64,000 nucleotides of DNA from JAICIG01 sp035532215 (GCA_035532215.1 DATKRK010000042.1:1-64000); one strand, 5' to 3'. Shown: positions 53,581 through 61,763, numbered from the stretch's first letter. Notes: generated by a model from the letters alone, not told the origin. Made by a program: numbers and translations.

Positions 53581-54618
53581 TTATCGCTTCCGAGGCTCGC
53601 GCTGGCGAATCTGAGCGGTCGTGTTGTTGATCTTGATGTCCTGGATCACCATCTGGCCCTCTTCTTGGATCACCGTGAACTGTACTCGGAGCGTTGGCTT
53701 GGTGCGGTTGCCCTGGCCCCGGCGACCTTGGCCCGAAGGCTGGATCGGCGCAGCGAAACCGCCCTGGTTGCCGTCGCCATGTTCCAGGATGATCACGTGC
53801 TTGGCCTGCAGGGTCATGGCGGGCAGCGCTTTCGACTGGGCTACGCCCGATTTGAGCTCCGAGATTTTTCCCTCGGACGCTTTGCCTTCGCGAATCGCCT
53901 TGGCCAGGCCCGTCGCTTTGCGGCTGAACATATCTGCGACGTCGGTCAACTCTCCGCCTTTGAGCTTTTCCAAGAATTGCTGAACCGCATATTCCGCCGA
54001 GTCGGCGGCGACGCCCGTTCCGAACGGCGACTGGTCGCCGTTATTGAATCCGGGCGCTCCGTTGCCGCCGGGAAATCCGCCCGGCTGCATTTGGCCAGCG
54101 GCCATTTGCCCTGGTTGAGCGGCGCCTGGCGGCATCGCGCCTGGCGGCATCGCGCCTGGCGGCATCGCGCCTGGCGGCATCGCGCCTGGCGGCATCGCGC
54201 CGGGCGGCATCGCGCCGGGCGGCATCGCGCCTGGTGGCATCGCGCCTGGCGGCATCGCGCCGGGTGGCATCGCGCCGGGTGGCATCGCGCCGGGTGGCAT
54301 CGCGCCTGGCGGCATCGCGCCTGGCGGCATCGCGCCTGGCGGCATCGCGCCTGGCGGCATCGCGCCTGGCGGCATCGCGCCAGGGGGCATCGCGCCTGGC
54401 GGCATCGCTCCCGGTCCGCCGGGCATCGCTCCCGGTCCGCCGGGCATCGCTCCAGATCCGCCGGGCATGGCAGCATCTGGCGGCGCACCGCCGCCGGTTG
54501 GGGTCGCGCTCGCAACCGAAGAAGAAGAATCGCTGCCGCCGCAGCCCGCGGTCGAGACGATCAACAGCGCCGCCGCGCACCCTGCCAGAAATACTGCCTT
54601 CAAGGCGTTGGACATCAT
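53581..54618 (-). CDS. Lipoprotein with about 19 PPGAM pentapeptide repeats
   Basis: 345 aa from ATG at 54618 (AGGAG upstream; a second ATG follows immediately). Lipobox STAGC after a membrane segment. Residues about 70-170 are tandem PPGAM, flanked by PGGPGAM and AQPGQM variants. The C-terminal 180 residues are a globular domain (VQQFLEKLKGGELTDVADMF, VQFTVIQEEGQMVIQDIKIN) of unknown family, resembling nuclear-transport-factor-like ligand domains. The repeat probably forms an extended stalk at the membrane. Confidence 0.75.
   Translation of the reverse strand: MMSNALKAVFLAGCAAALLIVSTAGCGGSDSSSSVASATPTGGGAPPDAAMPGGSGAMPGGPGAMPGGPGAMPPGAMPPGAMPPGAMPPGAMPPGAMPPGAMPPGAMPPGAMPPGAMPPGAMPPGAMPPGAMPPGAMPPGAMPPGAMPPGAMPPGAMPPGAMPPGAAQPGQMAAGQMQPGGFPGGNGAPGFNNGDQSPFGTGVAADSAEYAVQQFLEKLKGGELTDVADMFSRKATGLAKAIREGKASEGKISELKSGVAQSKALPAMTLQAKHVIILEHGDGNQGGFAAPIQPSGQGRRGQGNRTKPTLRVQFTVIQEEGQMVIQDIKINNTTAQIRQREPRKR
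54119..54410. repeat. 15-bp minisatellite (about 19 copies)
   Basis: Tandem GGCATCGCGCCTGGC units with C/T and T/G variants at two positions. It encodes PPGAM on the minus strand. Because the unit is a multiple of three, nearly all reading frames stay open across it, creating several false long frames. Copy number may vary between strains. Confidence 0.95.
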
Positions 54619-54841
54619 TCGCTCCTGACGCTGGAAAATGCGCCCGAATGGGCAAACCTGCCGCGCAGCCCCCTGTTGCAAATGGCGCTGTGCAAAAGAC
54701 TCAGTACGATGCTGCACATTCTCGCAACTATCCGATCGCGAAGCAAGCGCGCCTGCAAATTCCCCGGCAGCGCCAGGGCGGGCGAAGTTCGTGACGCCCG
54801 GAAAGCGAAAGCGCCCTGGACTGGGCCTGGCCAGCCCAAGC

Positions 54842-56119
54842 CTATCCGAAAATCCGGTCGCGGCGGGCCTTGTTGTAGGCCAGCTTTTCGGCCTGGGTCA
54901 TGCGGTTGAAATCGGGTGCGGGGGAAGCCTCAGCCGTCTTGGCCCCGGCCTGGCAACTGCACTCGGCCTTGCTCGGCCCCCCGCAGCCACAATCGGCATG
55001 GCTAGAGCCCTGCGAGTGAGACTGCGCAGCCGGCTTTGACGCCGCCGCTTCGCCGCCCGCAGGCGCCGCCGGCACGGAAACGGTCGACCCTCCGCCATAG
55101 CTCATCACGCCGGTTTGCAGCGTCAGGTCGTCGGCCAGCGAGCGATGCGGCCGGATGTTGAGTTTTTCGAGCACCGCGTGATAGGCCCGCACGGCGTCTT
55201 CGGGGCTGATGACGCGATCAACGATCAACCGCAAGAACTCGACGAACGCCAACTGGCATTCGGCGTTGTTGATCTTACGTCCGAACAAGGCAACTCGGGC
55301 GCCGTACTTTTGCGCCTCGGCAATGAGCTTGAAGGCATCGTAGGTCGTGCCCGCTCCGCCGCCAAGAATGCCGACCATCAAGTGCGGGTCGTAACCGACC
55401 AACTCTTCCATTGCCTTGGGACCGTGATAGACGACCTTCAAGAAGACCGGACGCCCGGCTTGGGCCACGCCGGCCAGCGTGCGTGCAATGGAGTCGTTGA
55501 TGAACTTGGCGGTCTGTTCGCCTTCGAGGCCGACGGGGGCGTTGGGATCGAAGACTTCCAGAAAATGGCGAAAGCCTTTGGCTTCGGCTTCGACGCGGAA
55601 TTGCCGGTACTCTTCAATCGCTCGCAGGTCTTCGTCGAGCCGGTTGTTGAACGTGACGCTATAGAGGCCCAGATTCGCGCCGCGCGCCCGCTCGGCCGGT
55701 TCGCAGTCGACGTGGCCGCACTGGATGTGGTCCAGCGTGGCGGTGCGAAATGGCCGCGAAGGCTCTTGGACATAGCGTCCGCCGCGGACCACGAAAATAT
55801 CGCTTGTATCGTTGGCGCGGGCCGCCGGCGTGACGTGACTGTTCTCGAACAGCCGTTCTTGGATCGTCAGTGCGTCGTTGGTACTGGCCGACATGAGCAT
55901 GATGTCGACGACGCCTTGCCGCACGATCTCGCGGATTTGCTGGCGGTACTCGCCCAGCGTTCGCATGCGAACTTCGCCCGCGTGCATCTCCGGCGACTTG
56001 CCGGGGGCGCCGACGCCGAAGGCCATGTCGGCGTCTTTGGCGTCGGCGATCATGAAATCCTTGGCGCCCGACGGATCGGCGTGGATGGCGGCCAGCTTGC
56101 GATCGAGCGATTTTTGCAT
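54842..56119 (-). CDS. BMC-associated barrel protein, aldolase-like, with Cys-rich linker and targeting-like tail
   Basis: 425 aa. The body looks like a TIM-barrel class I aldolase/DeoC relative (FLKVVYHGPKAMEELVGYDP with possible Schiff-base Lys; HLMVGILGGGAGTTYDAFKL; ARVALFGRKINNAECQLAFV). The C-terminus is unusual: Ser/Ala/Gly linker, Cys-rich ADCGCGGPSKAECSCQAG, then MTQAEKLAYNKARRDRIFG, a short amphipathic helix as used for BMC encapsulation. It is the last gene of the BMC operon. Exact reaction unknown; metal or cluster binding by the Cys cluster is possible. Confidence 0.6.
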   Translation of the reverse strand: MQKSLDRKLAAIHADPSGAKDFMIADAKDADMAFGVGAPGKSPEMHAGEVRMRTLGEYRQQIREIVRQGVVDIMLMSASTNDALTIQERLFENSHVTPAARANDTSDIFVVRGGRYVQEPSRPFRTATLDHIQCGHVDCEPAERARGANLGLYSVTFNNRLDEDLRAIEEYRQFRVEAEAKGFRHFLEVFDPNAPVGLEGEQTAKFINDSIARTLAGVAQAGRPVFLKVVYHGPKAMEELVGYDPHLMVGILGGGAGTTYDAFKLIAEAQKYGARVALFGRKINNAECQLAFVEFLRLIVDRVISPEDAVRAYHAVLEKLNIRPHRSLADDLTLQTGVMSYGGGSTVSVPAAPAGGEAAASKPAAQSHSQGSSHADCGCGGPSKAECSCQAGAKTAEASPAPDFNRMTQAEKLAYNKARRDRIFG

Positions 56120-56181
56120 CTGAATTGGAACCGTGTTTTTTGAATCCTTGAAAATCGGCCGCGCGTCAGCTCATTCCGTTA

Positions 56182-56354
56182 GAGAATCACGAAAACACGA
56201 AAGGGCGAAAGGGCGAAAGCACGAAAGAAAACAACGAAACGCAACCGATCCATCCACGTGATGAAACGTCGTTCTCGCAACGCGTCGTCATCTCGCTCCA
56301 AATCATCGCCTGCAAGGTTTCGCGTTTTCGTCCTTTCGTGCTTTCGTGATCCTC
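56182..56354. repeat. Palindromic element (AATCACGAAAACACGAAAGG)
   Basis: GAGAATCACGAAAACACGAA at left and CTTTCGTGCTTTCGTGATCC at right are inverted. Arms are runs of (GG)CGAAAG. Separates the barrel-protein gene from the dehydrogenase gene. Confidence 0.75.
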
Positions 56355-56381
56355 TTAAGTTTGCGGTCTCGCCATCAACCG

Positions 56382-57323
56382 TTATTTGCCGCCCAGCCGC
56401 GCCAGCACCGTGTCGATCGTTTGCCGCAGCACTTGACCGCTCTTGCGCAACGCCTGCACTTCTTTCGGCCAGAGGTCGATTTCGTGCGTGCCGACCACGC
56501 CTTTGCGGCCGACCACCGTCGGCACGGACAAGGCCACGTCGCGAATGCCGTAACAGCCGCTTTGCACGCTTGAGACCGGCAGCAGCCGCCGGCGATCGAG
56601 GGCCGCGGTTTCGATCACTTCCTGGATCGCGATGCCCACGGCAAAGCCGGCGCCGCCTTTCTTTTTGATCACCTCGGCGCCCGAGCCCTTGGTGCGCGTG
56701 AACAGCTCGTTGGCCAGGTTCGGGTTCCAGCCGGGGAACTTGTCGAGCGGCAGGCCGCCGATCGTGGCGCTCGACCAGATCGGAACCATGCTGTCGCCGT
56801 GCTCGCCCAGGATCAACGCGGCCACCTGCGTTGGCGGCGCCGAAAGCTTTTCGGCGATCAGGCTGCGAAAACGGATCGTGTCGAGTTGAGTTCCGAGCCC
56901 GAGCACTTGCGTCTTGGGCAAGTCGAGCCGCTGGGCCGCCAAATAGGTCAGCACGTCGACCGGATTCGAAACGACCAGCACCAGCGCGTCCTTTTTGTAG
57001 CCGACGCGGCTGATCTCGCCGAGGATGCCTACGAACAGGTCGACGTTGCGGTTGATCAAGTCCAAGCGGCTTTCGTCGGGCTTGCGGCGCAAGCCGGCCG
57101 TGATGCAGATCAAATCGCTCGACGGGATATGCTCGTAACCGCCTGACGCGATCACCTGGTCGGCCGTGGCCGAGGCGCCGTGCAACAGGTCTAGCGCTTG
57201 GCCAGAGACCGCTTCGGCGTTGACGTCGAGCAAGGCGATCTCGCGAACGATGCGGCCCATTTGCAGAGCGAAGGCCGCACACGAGCCGACCAGCCCCGCC
57301 CCGCCGATGATGCTGACTTTCAT
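56382..57323 (-). CDS. Malate/lactate dehydrogenase of the BMC locus
   Basis: 313 aa. Rossmann motif IIGGAGLVGSCAAFAL; substrate loop ITAGLRRKPDESRLDL with Arg at the position that is Gln in lactate and Arg in malate dehydrogenases; catalytic His in ALILGEHGDSMVPIWS. Full length. In PV-type BMC loci such an enzyme is thought to recycle NAD for the aldehyde dehydrogenase. The Arg favours a dicarboxylate such as malate, although the loop also differs from both families. Confidence 0.85.
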   Translation of the reverse strand: MKVSIIGGAGLVGSCAAFALQMGRIVREIALLDVNAEAVSGQALDLLHGASATADQVIASGGYEHIPSSDLICITAGLRRKPDESRLDLINRNVDLFVGILGEISRVGYKKDALVLVVSNPVDVLTYLAAQRLDLPKTQVLGLGTQLDTIRFRSLIAEKLSAPPTQVAALILGEHGDSMVPIWSSATIGGLPLDKFPGWNPNLANELFTRTKGSGAEVIKKKGGAGFAVGIAIQEVIETAALDRRRLLPVSSVQSGCYGIRDVALSVPTVVGRKGVVGTHEIDLWPKEVQALRKSGQVLRQTIDTVLARLGGK

Positions 57324-57348
57324 GGATTACTTTTTCTCCTTGAATCTA

Positions 57349-57472
57349 GCCACGGATGAAACACGGATTGAACACGGATAATAGTGCAGCCGACCGTCAG
57401 CGTTGGAGCTTTACCGCCTAGCCTTCCGACTTTCGGTTGTCATCCGTGTTCGATCCGTGTTTCATCCGTGGC
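57349..57472. repeat. Family A palindromic element, copy 4
   Basis: GCCACGGATGAAACACGGAT at left pairs with ATCCGTGTTTCATCCGTGGC at right, central loop about 50 bases. Between the aldolase and dehydrogenase genes of the BMC locus. Confidence 0.85.
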
Positions 57473-57496
57473 TAAACCTATTTCCGAGAACAATCG

Positions 57497-58369
57497 TCAC
57501 TTGTTGAGCGCCGCCATCACTCTCTCGGTGATGGCTTGAATCAGCGCCTCTTGGTCGAGCGTGGCGGCGGCGCCGTTCGACGAACTGCCGCCGGCCGGTT
57601 GCTTGGCCATCGGCGGCGGCGGATTGAAAGCCTTTTGGGCGACGCCGGTCTGCTGCCAACTGTCGCGGAACACGTCGTTGGCGCAGATGTCGCAGTTTTC
57701 CATGCCGGGCTGCAATCGCGCGTCGGTGAAGCCGAGCCGCGTTTTGAAATCGAGCAATTCGCGAGTCTGCTTTTCGTCGAAGTAAGTGACCCGGCCGAGA
57801 TCCTTGGCCAACAGCAGAATGCGGCAATAGGCGTCGAGAATCTCCGTCCACCAATAGGCCTTCTCGACCGTGTCGCTGTAGCTGACGGTGCCGTGATTGG
57901 CCAGGATGATCACGTTCGTCTTGGCCACGAACGGCAGCACCGTGTCGGCGAAGGCCTGGTTGCCCGGCGTTTCGTACTTGGTGATCGGCACGTCGCCCAG
58001 AAACACCTCGACCTCGGGCAGCACGCATTGCGGAATCGGCTCGCGGGCCACGGCAAAGGCCGTGGCGTGCGGCGGATGGCAGTGGACGACGCTCTTCACG
58101 TCGGGCCGGGCCTTCATGATCGTCAGGTGCAGCAGGACCTCGCTGCTCCGCTTGCGGCGGCCGGAGATTTGCTTGCCCTCCATGTCGACGATGCACAAAT
58201 CATCGGGTTTCATGAATCCCTTGGAGATGAACGTCGGCGTGCAGAGCACTTCGTTCTCGCCGAGGCGGTAGCTGATGTTGCCGTCGTTGCCGGCCGCGAA
58301 GCCTTTGTTGTAGATTCGCCGGCCGATGTCGCAGATTTCTTCTTTGAGCTTGTGCAGGTTTGGAGTCAT
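57497..58369 (-). CDS. Class II aldolase (L-fuculose-phosphate aldolase type) with encapsulation peptide
   Basis: 290 aa. Zn-aldolase/adducin fold: GNDGNISYRLGENEVLCTPT, active-site His pair in VVHCHPPHATAFA, Glu in LPEVEVFLGDVPI and HG in IILANHGTVSYS. Residues 215-250 add a Cys motif (MENCDICANDVF) and a GGSSSNG linker, followed by DQEALIQAITERVMAALNK, a classic C-terminal BMC targeting helix. Splits fuculose-/rhamnulose-1-phosphate to DHAP and lactaldehyde, the aldehyde handled inside the shell. Confidence 0.88.
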   Translation of the reverse strand: MTPNLHKLKEEICDIGRRIYNKGFAAGNDGNISYRLGENEVLCTPTFISKGFMKPDDLCIVDMEGKQISGRRKRSSEVLLHLTIMKARPDVKSVVHCHPPHATAFAVAREPIPQCVLPEVEVFLGDVPITKYETPGNQAFADTVLPFVAKTNVIILANHGTVSYSDTVEKAYWWTEILDAYCRILLLAKDLGRVTYFDEKQTRELLDFKTRLGFTDARLQPGMENCDICANDVFRDSWQQTGVAQKAFNPPPPMAKQPAGGSSSNGAAATLDQEALIQAITERVMAALNK

Positions 58370-58411
58370 CTTTGTAGAGGTCGTATCGCGAATTTGTTAT
58401 TACGATAAATC

Positions 58412-58530
58412 AACCACGGATTTCACGGATGGCACGGATATCAGAATTCGAGAATCCGTGTCATCCGTGCGATCCGTGGTTTCTTTGCCAAACGCTTTGC
58501 TTTGGTTCTGGCGGTCAGCCCCACCCTACG
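58412..58530. repeat. Family A copy 5 plus GTAGGG tail (left copy of a 119-bp direct repeat)
   Basis: AACCACGGATTTCACGGATG ... CGATCCGTGGTT palindrome (58412-58481) followed by TTTGCCAAACGCTTTGCTTT and a CCCCACCCTACG end. The same series occurs at 58835-58954 with few differences. The end supplies the TAG stop (58526-58528) of the BMC-P gene. Confidence 0.85.
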
Positions 58531-58813
58531 GTTTCTTCACGTCTACCGTGTCGAGGATCGCCGCGTTGTAGGCGTCGACCGGTTTTTGGTTGGGATGAAA
58601 CGGCTGGGCCGCTTCGCCCCCTTCGCTGATGGCGATCAGGCTGCCGAGCCCCGCGCCGAGTTCGTCGTACACGACCAGCGCCTCGGCCGCCGGCTCGCCA
58701 CCGGCCGCCAGTTCGTCGAGCGTCATCGGCGCAGCCAGCTTGTACGTCGCACCCAGCAAGCTCGGGTGCGAGCGGTTCAAGGTCACCGTGCCGATCACTT
58801 TTCCGATTCGCAT
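58526..58813 (-). CDS. BMC-P shell vertex protein (EutN/CcmL family), first
   Basis: 95 aa from ATG at 58813 (MRIGKVIGTVTLNRSHPSLL). Pentameric vertex fold: LVVYDELGAGLGSLIAISEG and YNAAILDTVDVKKP. Flanked by the two copies of a 119-bp repeat. One of three BMC-P in this locus; caps shell vertices. Confidence 0.9.
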   Translation of the reverse strand: MRIGKVIGTVTLNRSHPSLLGATYKLAAPMTLDELAAGGEPAAEALVVYDELGAGLGSLIAISEGGEAAQPFHPNQKPVDAYNAAILDTVDVKKP

Positions 58814-58834
58814 CTTCGTTACTTTGTCTTCGCA

Positions 58835-58954
58835 AACCACGGATTTCACGGATGGCACGGATATCGGAACTCGAGAATCCGTGTCATCCGTACGATCCGT
58901 GGTTTCTTTGCCAAACGCTTTGCTTTAGTTCTGGTGGGCGATGCCCACCCTACG
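58835..58954. repeat. Family A copy 6 plus GTAGGG tail (right copy of the direct repeat)
   Basis: Same content as 58412-58530: palindrome (58835-58904), TTTGCCAAACGCTTTGCTTT, then GTGGGCGATGCCCACCCTAC. The TAG stop of the 58950-59657 gene lies in its end. Confidence 0.85.
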
Positions 58955-59657
58955 TCAGTTCCTTCGCATACACGGCGGGACAAATATACGGCGCGCCGGC
59001 GACGAACTGGCTCACGATTCGCTGCACTTCGAACGCCCCGCGACCCGTGGGATCGATCACGAGCACGTTCGCTCCGACCGCTCGCACGGCCCGCGGCGTC
59101 GCGGCGGCGCTCGTCGCGACAACCGCTCGCACGCCCGCGCGTCGATTGGCCAGGCACGATGCGGCCGCCGTTTCGCTCGTCAGCAACAATCCCAACTTGC
59201 CTCCCTTGGTCGCTTCTTCGCACATCTCGCCGACGACCTGTACCAGCCCGGTCCGGGCCATTCGCTCGACCGTCGTTCCTTCGCGGACAACTGCTTGTAT
59301 CAGGCTCGTCGCGTCGTACTTCGTTTCCGCAGCGCCCACGACCAGCAGCAACCTCGATCGCGAGGCGGCCTTTGCCGGCAACGCGTAGCCAATGTCAATC
59401 TGCTTCAGTCGCAACAGGTCGCGTGCCGCCGGCGTAATCACCGCCTTGGCAGGCACGACCAGTTGCTCGATCCCTTCGAGCTTTCCCTCGATTTCCGCCA
59501 GCGTGACGACTCGCGAGGCGATCGTCAGTTCTCTTGGCGAGCCGGCCTTCGCTTGCACCTTCGCCAACACATCGCCGACGATTTGTTCGGCGTTCTTGGC
59601 GCCGCTTGCAATCGCCTCGCGAACTAGCTTCTCGATTTCCTCCGCGGCGACGGCCAT
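58950..59657 (-). CDS. BMC-locus protein with RpiB-like domain, unknown function
   Basis: 235 aa. N-terminal helix (EEIEKLVREAIASGAKNAEQ) resembles a targeting or docking helix; middle part with PAKAVITPAARDLLRLKQID; C-terminal part similar in layout to RpiB/LacA isomerases (LGLLLTSETAAASCLANRRA, VRAVGANVLVIDPTG). The typical RpiB catalytic Cys/Asp are not evident. Conserved position among BMC genes suggests a structural or sugar-phosphate role. The start shares one base with the stop of the upstream BMC-P gene. Confidence 0.6.
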   Translation of the reverse strand: MAVAAEEIEKLVREAIASGAKNAEQIVGDVLAKVQAKAGSPRELTIASRVVTLAEIEGKLEGIEQLVVPAKAVITPAARDLLRLKQIDIGYALPAKAASRSRLLLVVGAAETKYDATSLIQAVVREGTTVERMARTGLVQVVGEMCEEATKGGKLGLLLTSETAAASCLANRRAGVRAVVATSAAATPRAVRAVGANVLVIDPTGRGAFEVQRIVSQFVAGAPYICPAVYAKELT

Positions 59658-59914
59658 CAGTCGGGAATTCCCATCACGCTCCAGCGGACCGGCGTCGTAT
59701 CGCTCTTCAACAATTCACGCGTGCCGCGGCCGTCGCTCGTCAAAATCACTTTCTCTCCGCGACCGGCGCCCAGCCGATCGACCGCCAACACCGGCTCGCC
59801 GTCCGGCGATTTGCCGTCGGCCGCCAACAACTGCACCACCAGCAGCTTCCAGCCCGCGAGCGAAGCGTGCTTGACGGTCGAAGTGGCGATGCCGACGACG
59901 GAGCCGAGTTGCAT
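59657..59914 (-). CDS. BMC-P shell vertex protein, second
   Basis: 85 aa: MQLGSVVGIATSTVKHASLA, then LLVVQLLAADGKSPDGEPVL and VDRLGAGRGEKVILTSDG. EutN/CcmL fold. Lies one base from the aldehyde dehydrogenase stop and overlaps the RpiB-like gene by one base: tight operon. Confidence 0.9.
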   Translation of the reverse strand: MQLGSVVGIATSTVKHASLAGWKLLVVQLLAADGKSPDGEPVLAVDRLGAGRGEKVILTSDGRGTRELLKSDTTPVRWSVMGIPD

Positions 59915-59915
59915 T

Positions 59916-61349
59916 TCACTTCCCCAAAATTCGCAAGTCGTCGATCATCGAGCAGCGCCGCTCGCGGGTGAACGTCAGCGGCGTGGTCACGCCTTCGCCG
60001 GTCGGCGTGGCGATGGAGAACGACAAATAGCCTTCGCCGCCGAGGCCCAGCGAGGCCATGCAGGGGCCGTTCTTGACGAATAGCGTGGTGTCCATCGCCC
60101 GGCCCATCTTGGTCATGTTCCGCACGTTGTTCGAATGGATGATGGCCGTGTGACGGAAGCCGTGTTCGAAGAACTTCGCCTTGGCGATCGCCTCGTCGAC
60201 GTCGCGGACGCGGACGAAGGGGATGAACGGCATCATCTGCTCGACCGGCACGAAGGGGTTCGATTCGTCGGTCTCGCCGAACAGCAGTTCGACCTGCGAC
60301 GGAACCTGCTTGCCGATGCCGCGAGCCAGCACCGCCGCGTCCTGGCCCAGGAACTCCTTGGCCGGCGCGTTGTGTTTGTGGTCTCCTTCGCCGACTTGGG
60401 TCATGGCGACTTTCGTCAACGCATCGACTTCGCGGGCGTTGAGCCGCGCGGCACCCGCCCGTTCCATGGCGGCCAGCATCGCGTCGAAGACTTCGGCCAC
60501 GACGAAGACTTCCTTCTCGGCGATGCACAGCAGATTGTTATCGTAGGCGCCGCCTTGAATGATCGAGCGTGCGGCCCGGTCGAGATCGGCCGTCTCGTCG
60601 ACCACCACCGGCGGATTGCCGGGGCCGGCCACGACGGCCCGCTTGCCGCTATTCATCGCGGCCCGAGCGACGGCGGGTCCGCCGGTGACGCAGATCAGCT
60701 TGATGCCGCGGTGCTTGAAGATGGCGCCGGCCGAATCGAGCGTCGGCTCGGCGATCACGCAAATCAAGTTGTCGATGCCCAGATCGCGATAGATCGCCTC
60801 GTTGAAGCGGCGAACGCCTTCGGCGGCGACTTTCTTGCCGCTCGGGTGCGGGTTGACGACCAGCGTGTTGCCGCCGGCGATCATGCTCACGGCATTGCCG
60901 GTGATCGTCGGCAGCGAGTGGGTGACCGGCGTAATGGCCCCGATCACGCCGAACGGGGCGTGTTCGATCACGGCCAAACCGTGGTCGCCGCTGAAGACTT
61001 CGCTCCGCAGAAATTCCACGCCGGGCGTCCGCTCGCCGAGCGTTTTGAGCTTTTCGATCTTGTGCGTCAGCCGGCCGATCTTGGTTTCTTCCATCTCCAT
61101 CGTGCCCAGCTCGACGCACTGGTCGATCGAGATGCGGCGGATATGGTCGATGATTCGCTTGCGCTCCGCGATCGTGCGCTCCGATAACTGTTCGAAGGCT
61201 TCGGTCGCCGCGGCCACGGCTTCATCGACGCAAGTGAAGATGCCGAAGCGGCCCACATAACCGCGGCCCTGCGGCGTCGGCGTTCCGTTGCCCATCCGCG
61301 AGAGCACTTCTTGAACGACGCTACGAATCAATGTTTCCGTGGCTTGCAT
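59916..61349 (-). CDS. CoA-acylating aldehyde dehydrogenase (PduP-like) with N-terminal encapsulation peptide
   Basis: 477 aa. N-terminal helix TETLIRSVVQEVLSRMGN and a Gly/Pro linker are the BMC targeting peptide. Body is an ALDH fold with the catalytic Cys in YDNNLLCIAEKEVFVV and cofactor segments GVIGAITPVTHSLPTI and LVVNPHPSGKKVA. Oxidises lactaldehyde or propionaldehyde to the acyl-CoA using NAD inside the shell; PduL and AckA then make acyl phosphate and ATP. Confidence 0.92.
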   Translation of the reverse strand: MQATETLIRSVVQEVLSRMGNGTPTPQGRGYVGRFGIFTCVDEAVAAATEAFEQLSERTIAERKRIIDHIRRISIDQCVELGTMEMEETKIGRLTHKIEKLKTLGERTPGVEFLRSEVFSGDHGLAVIEHAPFGVIGAITPVTHSLPTITGNAVSMIAGGNTLVVNPHPSGKKVAAEGVRRFNEAIYRDLGIDNLICVIAEPTLDSAGAIFKHRGIKLICVTGGPAVARAAMNSGKRAVVAGPGNPPVVVDETADLDRAARSIIQGGAYDNNLLCIAEKEVFVVAEVFDAMLAAMERAGAARLNAREVDALTKVAMTQVGEGDHKHNAPAKEFLGQDAAVLARGIGKQVPSQVELLFGETDESNPFVPVEQMMPFIPFVRVRDVDEAIAKAKFFEHGFRHTAIIHSNNVRNMTKMGRAMDTTLFVKNGPCMASLGLGGEGYLSFSIATPTGEGVTTPLTFTRERRCSMIDDLRILGK

Positions 61350-61427
61350 GGCGAACTGGTGGTTGGGGGCTAGTGATTGGGGGTTGGTGTTAGAAGATGA
61401 GGGCCGGCAAGGGACTGCTTTGCCAAT

Positions 61428-61454
61428 CCCTGCCTACCGCCTACTACCTACTTG
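61428..61454. repeat. Half copy of family C element
   Basis: CCCTGCCTACCGCCTACTAC CTACTTG matches the right arm of the element at 4289-4433. On the minus strand it begins AAGTAGGTAGTAGGCGG, and its TAG (61450-61448) is the stop codon of the BMC-P gene. Confidence 0.8.
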
Positions 61455-61753
61455 CTAAACACGCATTTCTGGTCCACGTGTACCGTGTCGACGATGCCGA
61501 TAATCACGGCGTCGACCGGCAAATTCTTGGTCTCGGGCGTCAGCCGGGCGCTGGAGCCTTGTACGATCAGCACGAATTCGTCCTGACCGGCGCCGACCGT
61601 GTCGACGGCGACGAACGTGCGGCCGGTGGTGACGAGCCGGCCGCGGTCGCTGCCGTCGATGCGGTACGGCTCGACGACGAGCAGCTTGTGCCCGACCATC
61701 GAGGCGGTCTTTTGCGTGGCCACCACGCTGCCGGTGACTTTGGCGACGAACAT
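61448..61753 (-). CDS. BMC-P shell vertex protein, third
   Basis: 101 aa from ATG at 61753: MFVAKVTGSVVATQKTASMV, LLVVEPYRIDGSDRGRLVTT, FVAVDTVGAGQDEFVLIVQG, DAVIIGIVDTVHVD. EutN/CcmL fold; the GAGxxEFV signature is the best conserved of the three. The stop codon is provided by a repeat element, so the last residues (QKCVFSK) may not be ancestral. Confidence 0.92.
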   Translation of the reverse strand: MFVAKVTGSVVATQKTASMVGHKLLVVEPYRIDGSDRGRLVTTGRTFVAVDTVGAGQDEFVLIVQGSSARLTPETKNLPVDAVIIGIVDTVHVDQKCVFSK

Positions 61754-61763
61754 GGGCGACCGT

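Noticed and set aside
51607..54909. A 1100-aa open frame on the plus strand
   Set aside because: It is antisense to the cytochrome/HEAT gene and the PPGAM lipoprotein; high GC and the 15-bp repeat keep this frame open. Translation has no family motifs.
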